Of a stretch of 64,000 nt of DNA, positions 33,291 to 43,579 are shown in pieces. The stretch is taken from positions 1-64,000 of the forward strand of contig JBAKBP010003238.1 of assembly GCA_037953745.1 (NCBI GenBank). Reading direction: 5' to 3'. Each line of letters starts with the position of its first letter. The first letter of the stretch is position 1. A model generated the notes under the pieces. The model had not been told where the DNA came from and ran no database searches. It saw only the letters and a list, made by a program, of their open reading frames with translations. Both the position numbers and the translations under genes were made by a program. This DNA comes from Lithodes maja. Taxonomy: Eukaryota > Arthropoda > Malacostraca > Decapoda > Lithodidae.

Positions 33291-33703
33291 ATCCGAGTGA
33301 GAACTGAGCGATCTCTGCCATACCCATAGCTTACTCTGACTGTTTCTTTTACTTATATATCTTCTAGATCTCAAGTGGCGGCGTCTTTTCCGTGGATTGA
33401 CCTCCCTACTGCCAACCTAGAAGTTGGCAGATTGGGAGCCAAAGCGTCACATTTTTCCCTTACCCCTCAACTTTCCCTTCATAATTGCTGAGGGGCACAG
33501 GGCCTTGGGTGGGGCTTTGGTTTCCCGGGCGTTTCCGCACCCTCCTCAGCTCCCTGCCTTGGAGTGGCTTCGGTCACCCGGGCTTTGTTAGTGGTAAGCA
33601 GGGAGGATTTTGTGGGGGCGCTCGTTTATGGCCTTGCTCGAGACCTTGGGGCTGTTCGGCCAGACAGCCTGGGGAACAACAACAACAACAACAACAACAA
33701 CCC
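33291..33703 (+). mobile_element. P2: SINE-like or LINE-3'-end repeat with (AAC)n tail
   Basis: Second P copy, start GAGTGAGAACTGAGCG, end (AAC)n at about 33676-33702. It carries a 25-bp insertion relative to P1 around CCTAGAAGTTGGCAGATTGG. Two copies with the same start and tail support a mobile repeat with a defined length of about 400 bp. Confidence 0.75.
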
Positions 33704-34070
33704 TGATATAATCACAATTATATACAACCATCACAGTCTGCTGTACACTACCGTAGAGTATTGTCCGGATTCTACTAAGTTGATGCCTCACGTTTTCTCT
33801 GGTGGATTTGTGTGCATTAGAAAACGGGGTATCGGTATAACAGTCTGAAAGCTTATACTTAATTACGAATTACTTAGATCTTTCAGCATATCATGACGCA
33901 TTGTTTTAAGTGTATTATGGTCAATATTAGTTTAGTTTATTGTCTTTAAAAGAGTTATGTGCGAGATACTTGAGGAAAACATAAGTCAGCTGGTGAGCAA
34001 CATATTATTCATGGGAGGGATGGTGGCTGGCCTAGAGACCCTATAGTAAGAAAGAGCGAACATCTATTCC
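33704..34070. other. Anonymous spacer
   Basis: Nothing recognised. The plus frame crossing the P2 end to 33848 is a chance extension. Confidence 0.45.
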
Positions 34071-34396
34071 TTAAGGGGAGATCTCCACTTGAGGGATTTT
34101 TTTCTTGACCCCTTTCTCCCTCATGTTTAGCCCCATTGCTTTTGATATTATAAAACGTTTGCCCCATTAGTTTAGCGATTTTAAGAACTTTAACCCCATA
34201 TTAAAACCTTTCGTGCAATTCAGGTGTCGATTTTATCCTGGCGAGCGATAGCGAGCCTGTAATTTAAGAGGAACCGGCCTTCGGCCGGGAAATTTTTCTA
34301 CCGAAAAATGTACAAATTTATCTTGAAAGGGACTCAAGGGGGTGTAATTTTAAGCTTGATGGAGGTCTAGGGAACAAACTAAATACCTCCCCTTAA
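34071..34396 (+). mobile_element. M12: M element
   Basis: From TTAAGGGGAGATCTCC to ATACCTCCCCTTAA, subfamily of M4 and M9 (GATTTTATCCTGG, CCCCATATTAA). Both hairpins are present, the GC one perfect. Confidence 0.9.
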
Positions 34397-34496
34397 GGCG
34401 CTATTTGGTACTATAATTATCAAGCAACAGGCTGAGATTATATCCTTGACCATGTAGAAGTTAGTTAGATACAAAGATCACACTATATATCCCGTG

Positions 34497-34731
34497 CCAG
34501 TATTACCAATTGACCACTTGCGAGTTTCAGGCTATAAGGAAGTTGGAGCCGTAAACATCGATATTAAACATAAATACAATACTAATGTAGGTTTCTGATG
34601 GCTAAAAGGTATGTTGAATTGGGTTTTATGTATTGATCAATGTACTACGACCGTATTTTAGCTGGTAATTCTGCTAAATATCGATGTCTACAGCTCCAAC
34701 TTCCTTATTGAACGAAACTCGCAAGTCGGCA
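34497..34731. mobile_element. W: foldback element
   Basis: Left arm ACTTGCGAGTTTCAGGCTAT...AAGGAAGTTGGAGC...CATCGATATT. The right arm is its inverted copy (AATATCGATGTCTACAGCTC...CTTCCTTATTGAACGAAACTCGC). Arms of about 55-65 bp flank a ~100-bp spacer. No coding. Confidence 0.7.
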
Positions 34732-34960
34732 TTTGTTACCTCCGCTAACGAAGTTGGATGGAGGCTATGTGTTTGCTTCCGTTTGTTTGTCTGTCTGTTG
34801 TCTGTAAACAAGCCACCCTGTATCTCACAAACTTATGAACAGATATTCACGAAAGTTTGTGGTCAGATAGGATATGCGCCAAGGAATAGGAGATTCAATT
34901 TAGGAAGGGATCCCGTTTATATCCTGGAACACAGATCCTACGACTTGGTATGGAATTAAC
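34732..34960 (+). repeat. Repeat fragment with CTAACGAAGTTGGATGGAGG
   Basis: The start CTCCGCTAACGAAGTTGG followed by a TTTGTCTGTCTGT-rich stretch resembles a dispersed repeat I associate with several aquatic invertebrates. I cannot name the family. Only one copy is here. Confidence 0.3.
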
Positions 34961-35030
34961 TTACCCCAAGTTGGATTTCCCTTCTATGTATATAAGGGAA
35001 AAGGTTGGTAAGCTTTCAGTTTAAAGGCGG

Positions 35031-35238
35031 TGTCACACGAGCCGTTTTTCGAGCAATTTTTACGGGCAATTGTGGTCAGAAAGCTTAACAAATAACACTT
35101 TGTCAAAATCCAGCCGCCTAACATAATCTACCTTCAGTCTAGTTACCGATACCAGTGCGAAAATGTCCCGAAATAATACGAGAAAAAACTTGCTCATGGA
35201 AAATTGACGGAAAAATCGCTCGTGTGACAGCGGCTTAA
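35031..35238. mobile_element. V1: TTAA-bounded MITE with TCACACGAGC ends
   Basis: Left end TTAAAGGCGGTGTCACACGA, right end TCGTGTGACAGCGGCTTAA. V2 at 38861-39075 has the same ends. Subterminal TTTTTCCGTCAATTTT is also inverted. About 208 bp, noncoding. Confidence 0.8.
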
Positions 35239-35549
35239 GCCAATTATATAACCTAAGAGAGTTGGCCAACATCAATATTTTTTGGTACCGGCATTACTAC
35301 TAGCAATAAAAGTTCACTATATATTATATATACTGCAAACAAAACACAATCATTCAGCAAGAGGTATGCTTCGCCCAGCAAGGATTCTCGTATTTATGGG
35401 TATTTTATGTAAATATGTAAATGTAATTTCATGAAAGCTTAGCTGTGTGTTTGCTGTTACTTTGCTAGGATCCAGTGTCATCCTTCTTTATGTGTTTGAC
35501 CCTAATGCCGTTTTGCTCTAGTATCAATTGCCTATTAATTTTCGTTGTT

Positions 35550-35552
35550 CGG

Positions 35553-35588
<36 letters not shown>

Positions 35589-35610
35589 ATTATGTATGTA
35601 TGTATATATA
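35550..35610. repeat. (AT)n / (GTAT)n
   Basis: A short AT run followed by GTAT/GTAA tetranucleotides. Confidence 0.9.
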
Positions 35611-35620
35611 ATTGTGTTTT

Positions 35621-36421
35621 GTTCAGGCATAAAATACTGTACAGGTGTGTTCAGTCAACTTATATAATACTAACCAGTGAACGTTTGGTTGTGTAGGTTT
35701 GTTCAGGCATAAAATACTGTACAGGTGTGTTCAGTCAACTTATATAATACTAACCAGTGAACGTTTGGTTGTGTAGGTTTGTTCAGGCATAAAATAATGT
35801 ACAGGTGTGTTCAGTCAACTTATATAATACTAACCAGTGAACGTTTGGTTGTGTAGGTTTGTTCAGGCATAAAATACTGTACAGGTGTGTTCAGTCAACT
35901 TATATAATACTAACCAGTGAACGTTTGGTTGTGTAGGTTTGTTCAGGCATAAAATACTGTACAGGTGTGTTCAGTCAACTTATATAATACTAACCAGTGA
36001 ACGTTTGGTTGTGTAGGTTTGTTCAGGCATAAAATACTGTACAGGTGTGTTCAGTCAACTTATATAATACTAACCAGTGAACGTTTGGTTGTGTAGGTTT
36101 GTTCAGGCATAAAATACTATACAGGTGTGTTCAGTCAACTTATATAATACTAACCAGTGAACGTTTGGTTGTGTAGGTTTGTTCAGGCATAAAATACTGT
36201 ACAGGTGTGTTCAGTCAACTTATATAATACTAACCAGTGAACGTTTGGTTGTGTAGGTTTGTTCAGGCATAAAATACTGTACAGGTGTGTTCAGTCAACT
36301 TATATAATACTAACCAGTGAACGTTTGGTTGTGTAGGTTTGTTCAGGCATAAAATACTGTACAGGTGTGTTCAGTCAACTTATATAATACTGACCTGTGA
36401 ACGTTTGTTTTGTTTGTGTAG
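35621..36421. repeat. 80-bp minisatellite, 10 copies
   Basis: The unit GTTCAGGCATAAAATACTGT onward repeats exactly every 80 bp. Copies are nearly identical: one TAATGT and one ACTATAC variant, and the last copy diverges. A degenerate piece (ATACTGTACAGGTTTGTACA) lies at 38768-38810, outside the array. Confidence 0.95.
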
Positions 36422-37091
36422 GGTTTATCAGTAATATCATACTGTACAAGGAGCATAGATAGAAAGAGAGGAAAGAGTCGAGTTCCGCGCGCGTCCTAGG
36501 GGTAGCAACACTGTCTTGGGGCATAATATTATAACCAAATGACCTCAGTGGTTACTCTTCATTAGATACTCCTTGATATAATATGCACGCCTGGCTTGTC
36601 TGCAGTGTTGCCATACTTAGGGAACTTCAGCCTAATGAGGGGGCGTTAGATTAAAGAGGGAACGTCTTTAAGAGTGAATTAATATGGGTAAAAGCACTTT
36701 TAAATTATTTAGAATATAATAGATATATAAAAGCAAGTAAATATACAGTATATTCACACTATATAAAATACGTATAGGCCTATATGATGCAAGTATAACT
36801 TCAAGCAACACAACAAGAATACAAACGGTAGTTTTGAATATATATATTATTATTTACATTATAGGTAGATGTTAAATTGCAAAGCTGTATTAACACTAGA
36901 CATTTTTACGAAATACGTAGGATAGGGTATAATTATGACATCTAGGGATATTCTATTGGGGAGAGATCCCAGCCTGTTTGATGTTGGCAACTCCTAGTCT
37001 CACAACAACAATGGCGGTGGTAGTGGAGACTTATCTCTGAACCTCCTCATAATTATGACAATGTCATGATGATCTGGCCTTTACAGTAGCC
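36422..37091. other. Anonymous spacer
   Basis: No recognisable gene or repeat family. Confidence 0.45.
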
Positions 37092-38560
37092 TTTTTTTTT
37101 TTTTTTTTTTTTTTATGTGATTGAGGGAGGCAAAAGGCATAACTGCCTATAGCGAGTGCCTCCCCCATAGTTGAAAGAGTGACAGGGCCAAAATCAAGGG
37201 ACGTTCGAGCCAAAATGCCTGGACACACGGAGTTTGAAGCAATTTAAGTCATAGGAAGAGGGAAAGACTGATTCTGGGAGAGAGTTCCAGAGCTCAGCTG
37301 TTGAGTAGAAGAAAGTTTGAGAGTAACGTTTCACTCTTGGGTTGGAGAGTTGCACAGAGTAGGGGTGGGATTGAGTTGCAAGACGGGTACCACGTGCCCT
37401 ACGTAAAGGAGGTGGTATGCACTGGGATAGCTCTGAGGAACACTGATTATTATAGTAGCGATAGAATAGCGAGAGAGATGCAACATTGCGGCGGAGAGAG
37501 AGAGATTGCAGAGAGTTGGTGAGTGGACGGGAGTTAATGATACGAAAGGCCTTCCTTTCAACTTTGTCTAGGAGAGCGGTGTGAGAGGAACCTCCCCACA
37601 CATGTGAACAATACTCAATACAAGGGTGCACTATGCCCCTGTACAGAGCAAGAAGCTGTGCAGGGGAAAAGAACCCCCTAAGGCGGTTGAGCACACCCAG
37701 CTTCTGGGAGGCTGCCTTAGCAAGACTGGTAATATGGTCCTTCCAAATGAGAGCAGAAGAAAAAGAGACACCAAGAATATTGAGAGAAGATGAAGGGTTG
37801 ATTTTTGTATTGTTGAAGAATAAGGGATAGTCCTCTGGGAGATCCTAACAGGTAGACAGATGGAGAAATTGGGTTTTGGAAGCATTAAAGTTAACAAGGT
37901 TTTCTCTGCCCCAATTGGAAATAGTATTTAGATCAGAATTTAAGAGTTCTATGGCTTCATTACGTTTGTCGTTGAGGGATTGCTGGCTGGGGCGTTCTGA
38001 AAAACTAATGGAGTAGTGTAAGGTTGAGTCGTCTGCGTATGAATGGATGGGAATTAAGGTACAGTTAAGGAGATCATTTATAAAAATTAGAAAGAGAATA
38101 GGAGATAGGACAGAGCCCTGAGGAACACCGGAGTTTATAGGGTGAGGAAGTGAACAATGGCCGTCCACAACCGCGGCTATGGAACGGCCGGAAAGGAAAT
38201 TAGAGACAAAGGCACAGATGGAGGGATAGAAACCGAAGGAGGGTAGTTTAGAAATTAAAGATTTATGCCAGACTCTATCGAAGGCTTTCGATATGTCTAG
38301 TGCAATAGAAAAAGTCTTACCGAAGTCCCGAAAGGAGGATGACCAAGAGTTAGTAAGATATGAAAGAAGATCACCAGTAGAGCGACCCTTAAGGAAGCCA
38401 TACTGGCGATCGGAGAGCAGATTATGAGAAGAGAAATGCTTAAGAAATTTGGAAGCAAGAATAGTTTCAAAAACTTTAGAAAGACAAGAGATAAGAGCAA
38501 TTGGACGATAGTTGGAGGGTTGAGAGCGGTCACCCTTCTTTGGGACAGGTTTAGGTATGT
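37092..38560 (-). pseudogene. LINE C: 5'-truncated Jockey-like RT with one stop
   Basis: Minus-strand non-LTR RT in one frame from about 38555 to 37194, broken only by TAG at 37843-37845. RT blocks in order: SNYRPIALISCLSKVFE, LDISKAFDRVWHKSL, GVPQGSVLSPILFL, HSYADDSTLH (catalytic YADD intact), then the C-terminal CIEYCSHVWGG, RRNVASLSLFYRYY and WNSLPESVFPSSYD. No endonuclease or ORF1 is left. A poly(A) tail reads as a T-run at 37092-37114. It is related to family A but clearly distinct. Confidence 0.88.
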
Positions 38561-38860
38561 CTATTGAACTCTGTCATGTTTACAGAGTTTGTGGATAATG
38601 TTGAATTGATTTTTCATAGTGGTAGTTGTACAAGGTAGGGATTATTACAAATTAATAGGTACCCTCCCATTTTCTTTTAAGAACGTGCTGCCATCTCTCG
38701 TGTGCGCGGATCACTATTATCGGAACTGTGACCTTTCACTTTCCCATGCTTTCTTAAAGAATCTTTGATACTGTACAGGTTTGTACAGTTAACTTATATA
38801 ATACTAACCCAAAAGCAGACAACAACGACAGCAACAACACGATCATAATATTTTTACAAT

Positions 38861-39075
38861 AAAGCCACTGTCACACGAGCGCTTTTTCCGTCAATTTTCC
38901 ATGAGCAAGTTTTTCTGGTGATATTTAGGGATATTGTTGCATTGGAATCGGAAACTAGATCGAAGTTAGATTATGTTAGCTAGTTTAATTCTTATGGAAC
39001 TTGTATTTTGAAGCTGCCAGACAACAATTGCCCGTAATAATTGACGGAAAAATCGCTCGTGTGACACCGCCTTAA
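38861..39075. mobile_element. V2: MITE with TCACACGAGC ends
   Basis: Left end AAAGCCACTGTCACACGAGC, right end CGTGTGACACCGCCTTAA. The left TTAA has decayed to ATAA. The first ~55 bp align with the complement of the V1 right end. Confidence 0.78.
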
Positions 39076-40224
39076 TTGTGCTGCTCTATTATTTTAGCGT
39101 TCGTGTTTTGTTTTCTTGAATTCCCGCTAAATGAATGTGATGATATAATAAAATGTTAAACTTTTAAAGTTTATGTTAATAACAAACATTCAAACAGGTA
39201 TTACATTGTCACAAAAGAGCATTAAATTCCATCGTCATTCCATCCACCAAATGCCACCATTATCCTGCAGTGAATGGAGTTGTTGTTGTTGTTGTTATAT
39301 ATTGTTTATATTTTCGTCGTGGTTGTCCTCAGTTTTAATTAAAAGTCTGTTATCTTGTTTTGGAGAAAAATCATAGATAGGGAGTGGTGACTGTTATTGG
39401 TTGCTGGAACGGTCTGGTGTCTTTGTTATTATAGTTGTATATAGTCTCAGTTCCAGGAATGTATTACACTAACAATTTCGTGATCAAAATAAAACGGTCA
39501 TATAGTATCTTTATTGAAGGAACATTAAAGTAAGTGGTGTCAATAAATATATATATCTCCAAATGTTGAGGCTTATTATCCCTTACTGTATTATGATGCA
39601 TTTCTATGACTAGTATTTGATGATTGTATTTAAAGAATAATATGTGTGAGTCATAGGGTTAATTGCTATTGATTTAACCCCTTTGCTTACTTGAGGGCCT
39701 TCCTAAGCTACAAAAATCTTCTCGTGTTAGCAAGAATAATATGAAGAAAGGCATCATAATGCTGAAAAGGTTAATTGTCATTATGATTTGTTATACTGTG
39801 ACTCAAAAAATACAAATTAAAGCTATTGTTTGATGACTGTCCAAAACCAAAACTGGCCGGTCTCTTTAACTTCAGGATCTCAACGGCCCCCTCTGAATGG
39901 TCCGGAAATTAATGACCCATCACAGAGCACCACTTACCTTTTCAATTGCTACCTTTCATCTAATTGGTATCATGTTAAGCCGGGGTCACAGGAGTACTTT
40001 ATTTAGTTAAATAGTATTTATATGTCGATTTGCACCTTCATTATGACAGTATTTTAAGTCTAGTCAGTCATAATCTTGAATACTCATACTTAACCTATAA
40101 ACAGCGACGTGACTCTCAGAATAGTTCATTGGGCGAATGCGATGTTCCTTCCTGTATCTGAGATTTCAAACTCGTACCAAGACCACGCCATATATATAGT
40201 TATATTGCCATATACTGTATATAT
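39076..40224. other. Anonymous sequence with a small N/R-like remnant
   Basis: About 39678-39773 (TTAACCCCTTTGCTTACTTG to GAAAAGGTTAA) with CCTTCCTAAGCTAC is a short, decayed relative of N/R. The rest, including a (GTT)n at 39279-39296, shows nothing recognisable. Confidence 0.5.
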
Positions 40225-40389
40225 CCTGCCATGGACATTAGTTCCAGGACAGTAGTTCCCTTTCCAATGTTCCCTTACCCACTCTAAACCACTGTTTGGA
40301 CACTTGATCCTCAGTGTTTTGGAGGACAAGCAGCCTAGAAGGGTCACTATACCTGCTGTTGCTTGATTTCCTTTGTACTCCTTTGTAAA
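40225..40389 (+). pseudogene. 3' end of a CR1-like LINE (family D)
   Basis: TCCTGCCATGGACATTAGTT through CCTTTGTACTCCTTTGTAA matches the D 3' UTR over about 165 bp. It is longer than the copy at 29602. Confidence 0.88.
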
Positions 40390-40520
40390 GCCAAGTTCTG
40401 AAGCATCTTGGTTATAATAAGGAATTGTATTATCTCGTCTGCGTTCGATCCTGATTCACATGGTTGCGTATCTATTTATGCTCTTGACTGTACTTTTAGA
40501 AGTCAAAGGGAATGATAACA

Positions 40521-40661
40521 ACTATCTATCTATCTATTGCCTGACGCCGTGTGATCCCCGAAGGGCTGGCCACGAACGAACCGCCCCCATGCACCTCTGT
40601 CCCCAGTCAGTCGACGCCCCTCCCCCCAACCAGCACCACCTTCGTTCATATACTTCCTCAA
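40521..40661 (-). pseudogene. 3' end of RTE-like LINE B
   Basis: Same sequence as the 3' end of LINE B at 43580-43720, including the (CTAT)n tail followed by TGCCTGACGCCGT. It encodes the last residues in the minus direction (GGAGWGEGRRLTGDRG) and is then truncated. Confidence 0.88.
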
Positions 40662-40851
40662 CAATAACAATAAATATTTATATAATAAATATAAATATTT
40701 GAATAAGAAATTATACATGGGTTGAATAGAATTACTAGTAATAACCAAAATATGATAAATAACTTGATAAAAATACCGTGAACCTACCATACTGAATAAT
40801 TGTATTAGTTATACTTCGTTTTAATAATAATTATGTTTTCTTTCTCCACAG

Positions 40852-40938
40852 TGAACACGCAGTCACAGCAGAATGTAAAACTTCCCTCCAGACTGAGGGA
40901 ATCAAGGACTTACTTTGCTGTCAGTCCTGAAACAAGAG
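40852..40938 (+). other. Candidate coding exon of an unknown host gene
   Basis: A pyrimidine-rich acceptor (TTTTCTTTCTCCACAG) precedes 87 bp that end at a donor-like AGAG|GTTAGT. One frame is fully open (starting NTQSQQNVKLPSRLRESR); the other two contain stops. Composition is less AT-rich than the flanks. An open 28-codon frame can arise by chance and I recognise no domain, so this is only a lead. Confidence 0.25.
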
Positions 40939-41128
40939 GTTAGTGTTTCTGTTGTTGTAAACAAATAAAGATTAATTAGCCATACACTACAGTTAAACAA
41001 ATCATGATTTTGTTTTATCTAGGGCATGATGCATTTTTGGGAACGTCATATATTTTATTATATTGCGATGCTGTGTATGACATGCAAAGTCAATGGATTG
41101 GATATGAAAGTATGTAACAAAAGTAGTC

Positions 41129-41183
41129 TTATCATAACACCAAACTTTAAATAAGTATATATACTTAAATGGTGTTATGATAA
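41129..41183. other. Perfect nested inverted repeat
   Basis: TTATCATAACACCA (41129-41142) pairs with TGGTGTTATGATAA (41170-41183), 14 bp without mismatch. The spacer itself contains the 16-bp palindrome TAAGTATATATACTTA. It may be the remains of a hairpin MITE or a stand-alone cruciform. Confidence 0.7.
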
Positions 41184-41252
41184 TACGTATGCTAATATGA
41201 TAATTCATGAATGGGTAAAAATTCAGTTTTGTGGATACGAACACTACAACAG

Positions 41253-41311
41253 ACTGAAAATGCCACCAAAATATGGCTCTCATTCTGACGGTGGACCAGT
41301 TCAACAACCAG
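41253..41311 (+). other. Weak second exon candidate
   Basis: It ends at a strong donor (CAACCAG|GTATGT) and one frame is open (LKMPPKYGSHSDGGPVQQP). The acceptor side (CACTACAACAG) lacks a pyrimidine tract, and the reading phase does not join to the candidate at 40852-40938. Probably not an exon of the same transcript. Confidence 0.12.
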
Positions 41312-41379
41312 GTATGTATATCACATAACACCTAGTTTATATACCACCGATTTCCACTCCCACTTTACTTTCCTCTTTC

Positions 41380-42003
41380 TTAAGGGGAGGTTTTTAGGAG
41401 AGGCTGGGAATGCGAGATCCCCAAGATGGTAAATCGGGGGGCTATGGGCTCTCTGCGAGAGGGCTGGTTAACACATAGAGGAGCACGTCTCTTCAACAAA
41501 CTCCCGCGGCGAGTGAGAGACATGAGAGGTGTCTCGTTAGACAGCTTCAAGAGAGCTCTCGATGTCGAACTACAAAAAGTGCCAGACGAGCCCATCTTCA
41601 CAAGGGTGCGCTCCACCTCTTCGAATAGTCTGCTGCACCAATTCTCAAACAACAACGAAGGGCGGTGCGCTCTTCGGTGCCACTAGCAAGAGTGGCGAAC
41701 TCCACATAGGTGAACATAGGTAGGTGAGACCCTCCTTCAAGATAGATTTGTAAATTTTTCAGTAGAAAAATGTCTCGGCCGAAGGCCGGTTCCTCTTAAA
41801 TTACAGGCTCGCTATCGCTCGCCAGGAAAAAATCGACTTCTAAATAGCACGAAAGGTCTTAAAATTGACAGAAATAGGGAAAAACTTCTTAAAATTGCTA
41901 AACTAATGGGGCAACCGTCGTAAAATTTCAAAAGCAATGGGGCTAAACGTGAGGGAGAAAGAGGTCCCGAAAAAAAATCCCTCCTGTGGAAACTTCCCGT
42001 TAA
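41380..42003 (-). mobile_element. M13: M element split by a LINE fragment
   Basis: The first 17 bp (TTAAGGGGAGGTTTTTA) are separated from the rest (CCTCCTTCAAGATAGATTTG to CTTCCCGTTAA) by the E fragment. About 50 bp of the usual M sequence at the junction are missing. Hairpins and AATGGGG blocks are present. Confidence 0.85.
41397..41728 (+). pseudogene. LINE E: C-terminal fragment of an L2/CR1-like RT
   Basis: An open frame encodes THRGARLFNKLPRRVRDMRG, then VSLDSFKRALDVELQKVPDE, then a stop near 41686. The pattern of a final ARLFN-LP and DSFKR-LD is typical of the C-terminus of L2/CR1-type ORF2 proteins. The 3' tail contains ACATAGGTAGGTGA. It sits inside M13. Confidence 0.75.
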
Positions 42004-42592
42004 AAGTTCGCTCACACAATCAGCCTCTTGCTGACTAATTCAACATAAAAAGCATTATCAGTCTGTCTAAAGCAGGATAGTATGCATATGTAGACCATTA
42101 TAGTAGCCTTCTTCCATGTATGGATTAATTATTCATAATATATAATTAATATAAACTTTACACGTTTCTCTACAATCTGCTGCACTAATATAGTGCACCA
42201 AGATTAATTACAACAATTTTATCGCTGATAGATTTTTTTTTAGGGTTATCAAAGACCTTGCATCAATCCATATCTATTGTATATTCAGACTGTTTACATA
42301 CCTAGTTCTTCTTCTTATAGTTAGTGATACGCATTATTATAAAGCGGATTCATGCTAGTGATGACGTCCAAAGTCTTAAAGTTGGGTACGCATTTTTCTC
42401 TCCAGAGTGCGAATACTACAAACTAATTCACTTTTAATTTAGAATATGCCATGCTATGCGTGAACCAACCATTTGAATTGAACTGTACACCACAAATTGG
42501 CCACATTTCATATTTCAATACACTTTAATGTAATACCTGATCCAATTAAATACCAAACATGAAGCGGCCAACTATCCCTGTGTGAACCATAA
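42004..42592. other. Anonymous spacer
   Basis: AT-rich; nothing recognised. Confidence 0.45.
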
Positions 42593-42810
42593 TTAACCCT
42601 TTCAAGCTCCAATACGCGTTTCTGTTCTGTTTCTGGCTACTATTAGACGATTTTATTCAGATTAGACACGGTATAATTATGGAAGTCAAAGGGTTGATTG
42701 AGATAGTATTTACCCTTTTAATACCCACAGATACTTCCTAAGCTGCATAAAATCGTCTAATGATAGCCAACATTAACTGCTAAAAACGCGTCAGAGCTTC
42801 AAAGGGTTAA
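42593..42810. mobile_element. R2: uninterrupted TTAA-bounded MITE
   Basis: From TTAACCCTTTCAAGCTCC to AGAGCTTCAAAGGGTTAA, 218 bp, with AATACGCGTTT and AAAACGCGTCA subterminal. Arms pair through TAGACGATTTTATTCAG / CTGCATAAAATCGTCTA. It is the only R copy without an insertion. Confidence 0.88.
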
Positions 42811-43100
42811 AACCTACAGTGGGTTTATAACACAACAGGGGCGAGGACTTTCATAGGGAGAATTGTGTCACCCTTGTGTTTATAGGACGCCATGTCGCAT
42901 ACCTTGTACTATGGTGTGTTCTCTTTACTTCCCAGTATTGCCAACGCTTTCTCCAGTATGTTTGTTTTCAACAGTATGATAATTGCATATTAGAAATGAA
43001 GTGATGATATGCAATCAATGATCTTGGATTTGCTTATGCCAGTCCTGTTGTTGATACCCATTTAAAAGAAGTCATACACATTTGTCAGCAAAGATCTTCT

Positions 43101-43579
43101 GATCTTCTGATCACTGTCTGATACAGGCCACCTGTCGATCACCTACCACACCTTCCCACTCTGAACCTGTTTTGGTGACTAAATGGCATTACGATAGGGC
43201 AGACTGGGAGGGTCTTCAAGGTTTCTTTATTGATATTCCCTGGACCTCTTTCTTTTCTAATGATGCACACTCCACCTTGAGCCACATACAAGATTTTGTA
43301 AAAATTGGAATGGAAACTTTTATTCCTCATCAAAAGTACAGTAAAAGATCTAATTCACCTAAATGGTTTGACCATAATTGTGCTAGAGTAACTGAACAAA
43401 AAGCAATAGCCTACAATGCATACACAAGATCAAAAACACATGAAGCCTTTAATTACTTTAGAAACATCAGAAATCATGCCAAAACTGTATTAAACCTAAC
43501 TAAATCAAACTTTCTCCACAAGCAGGCAAATAAACTTCTAAATAATCCAAATGATAACAAAATATTTTGGTCTACTCTT
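43101..43579 (+). pseudogene. LINE A2 ORF, N-terminal part
   Basis: Encodes the end of the APE-type endonuclease and the linker to RT (WHYDRADWEGLQGFFIDIPW, KWFDHNCARVTEQKAIAYNA). It is interrupted by LINE B at 43580. Confidence 0.85.

Noticed and set aside
38297..38533. A separate 78-codon minus-strand ORF upstream of LINE C
   Set aside because: It is an out-of-frame shadow; the true LINE C RT frame covers the same bases.
40852..41311. Two consecutive exons of one gene
   Set aside because: The reading phases at 40938 and 41253 are incompatible and the second acceptor is poor, so I list them only as separate weak candidates.
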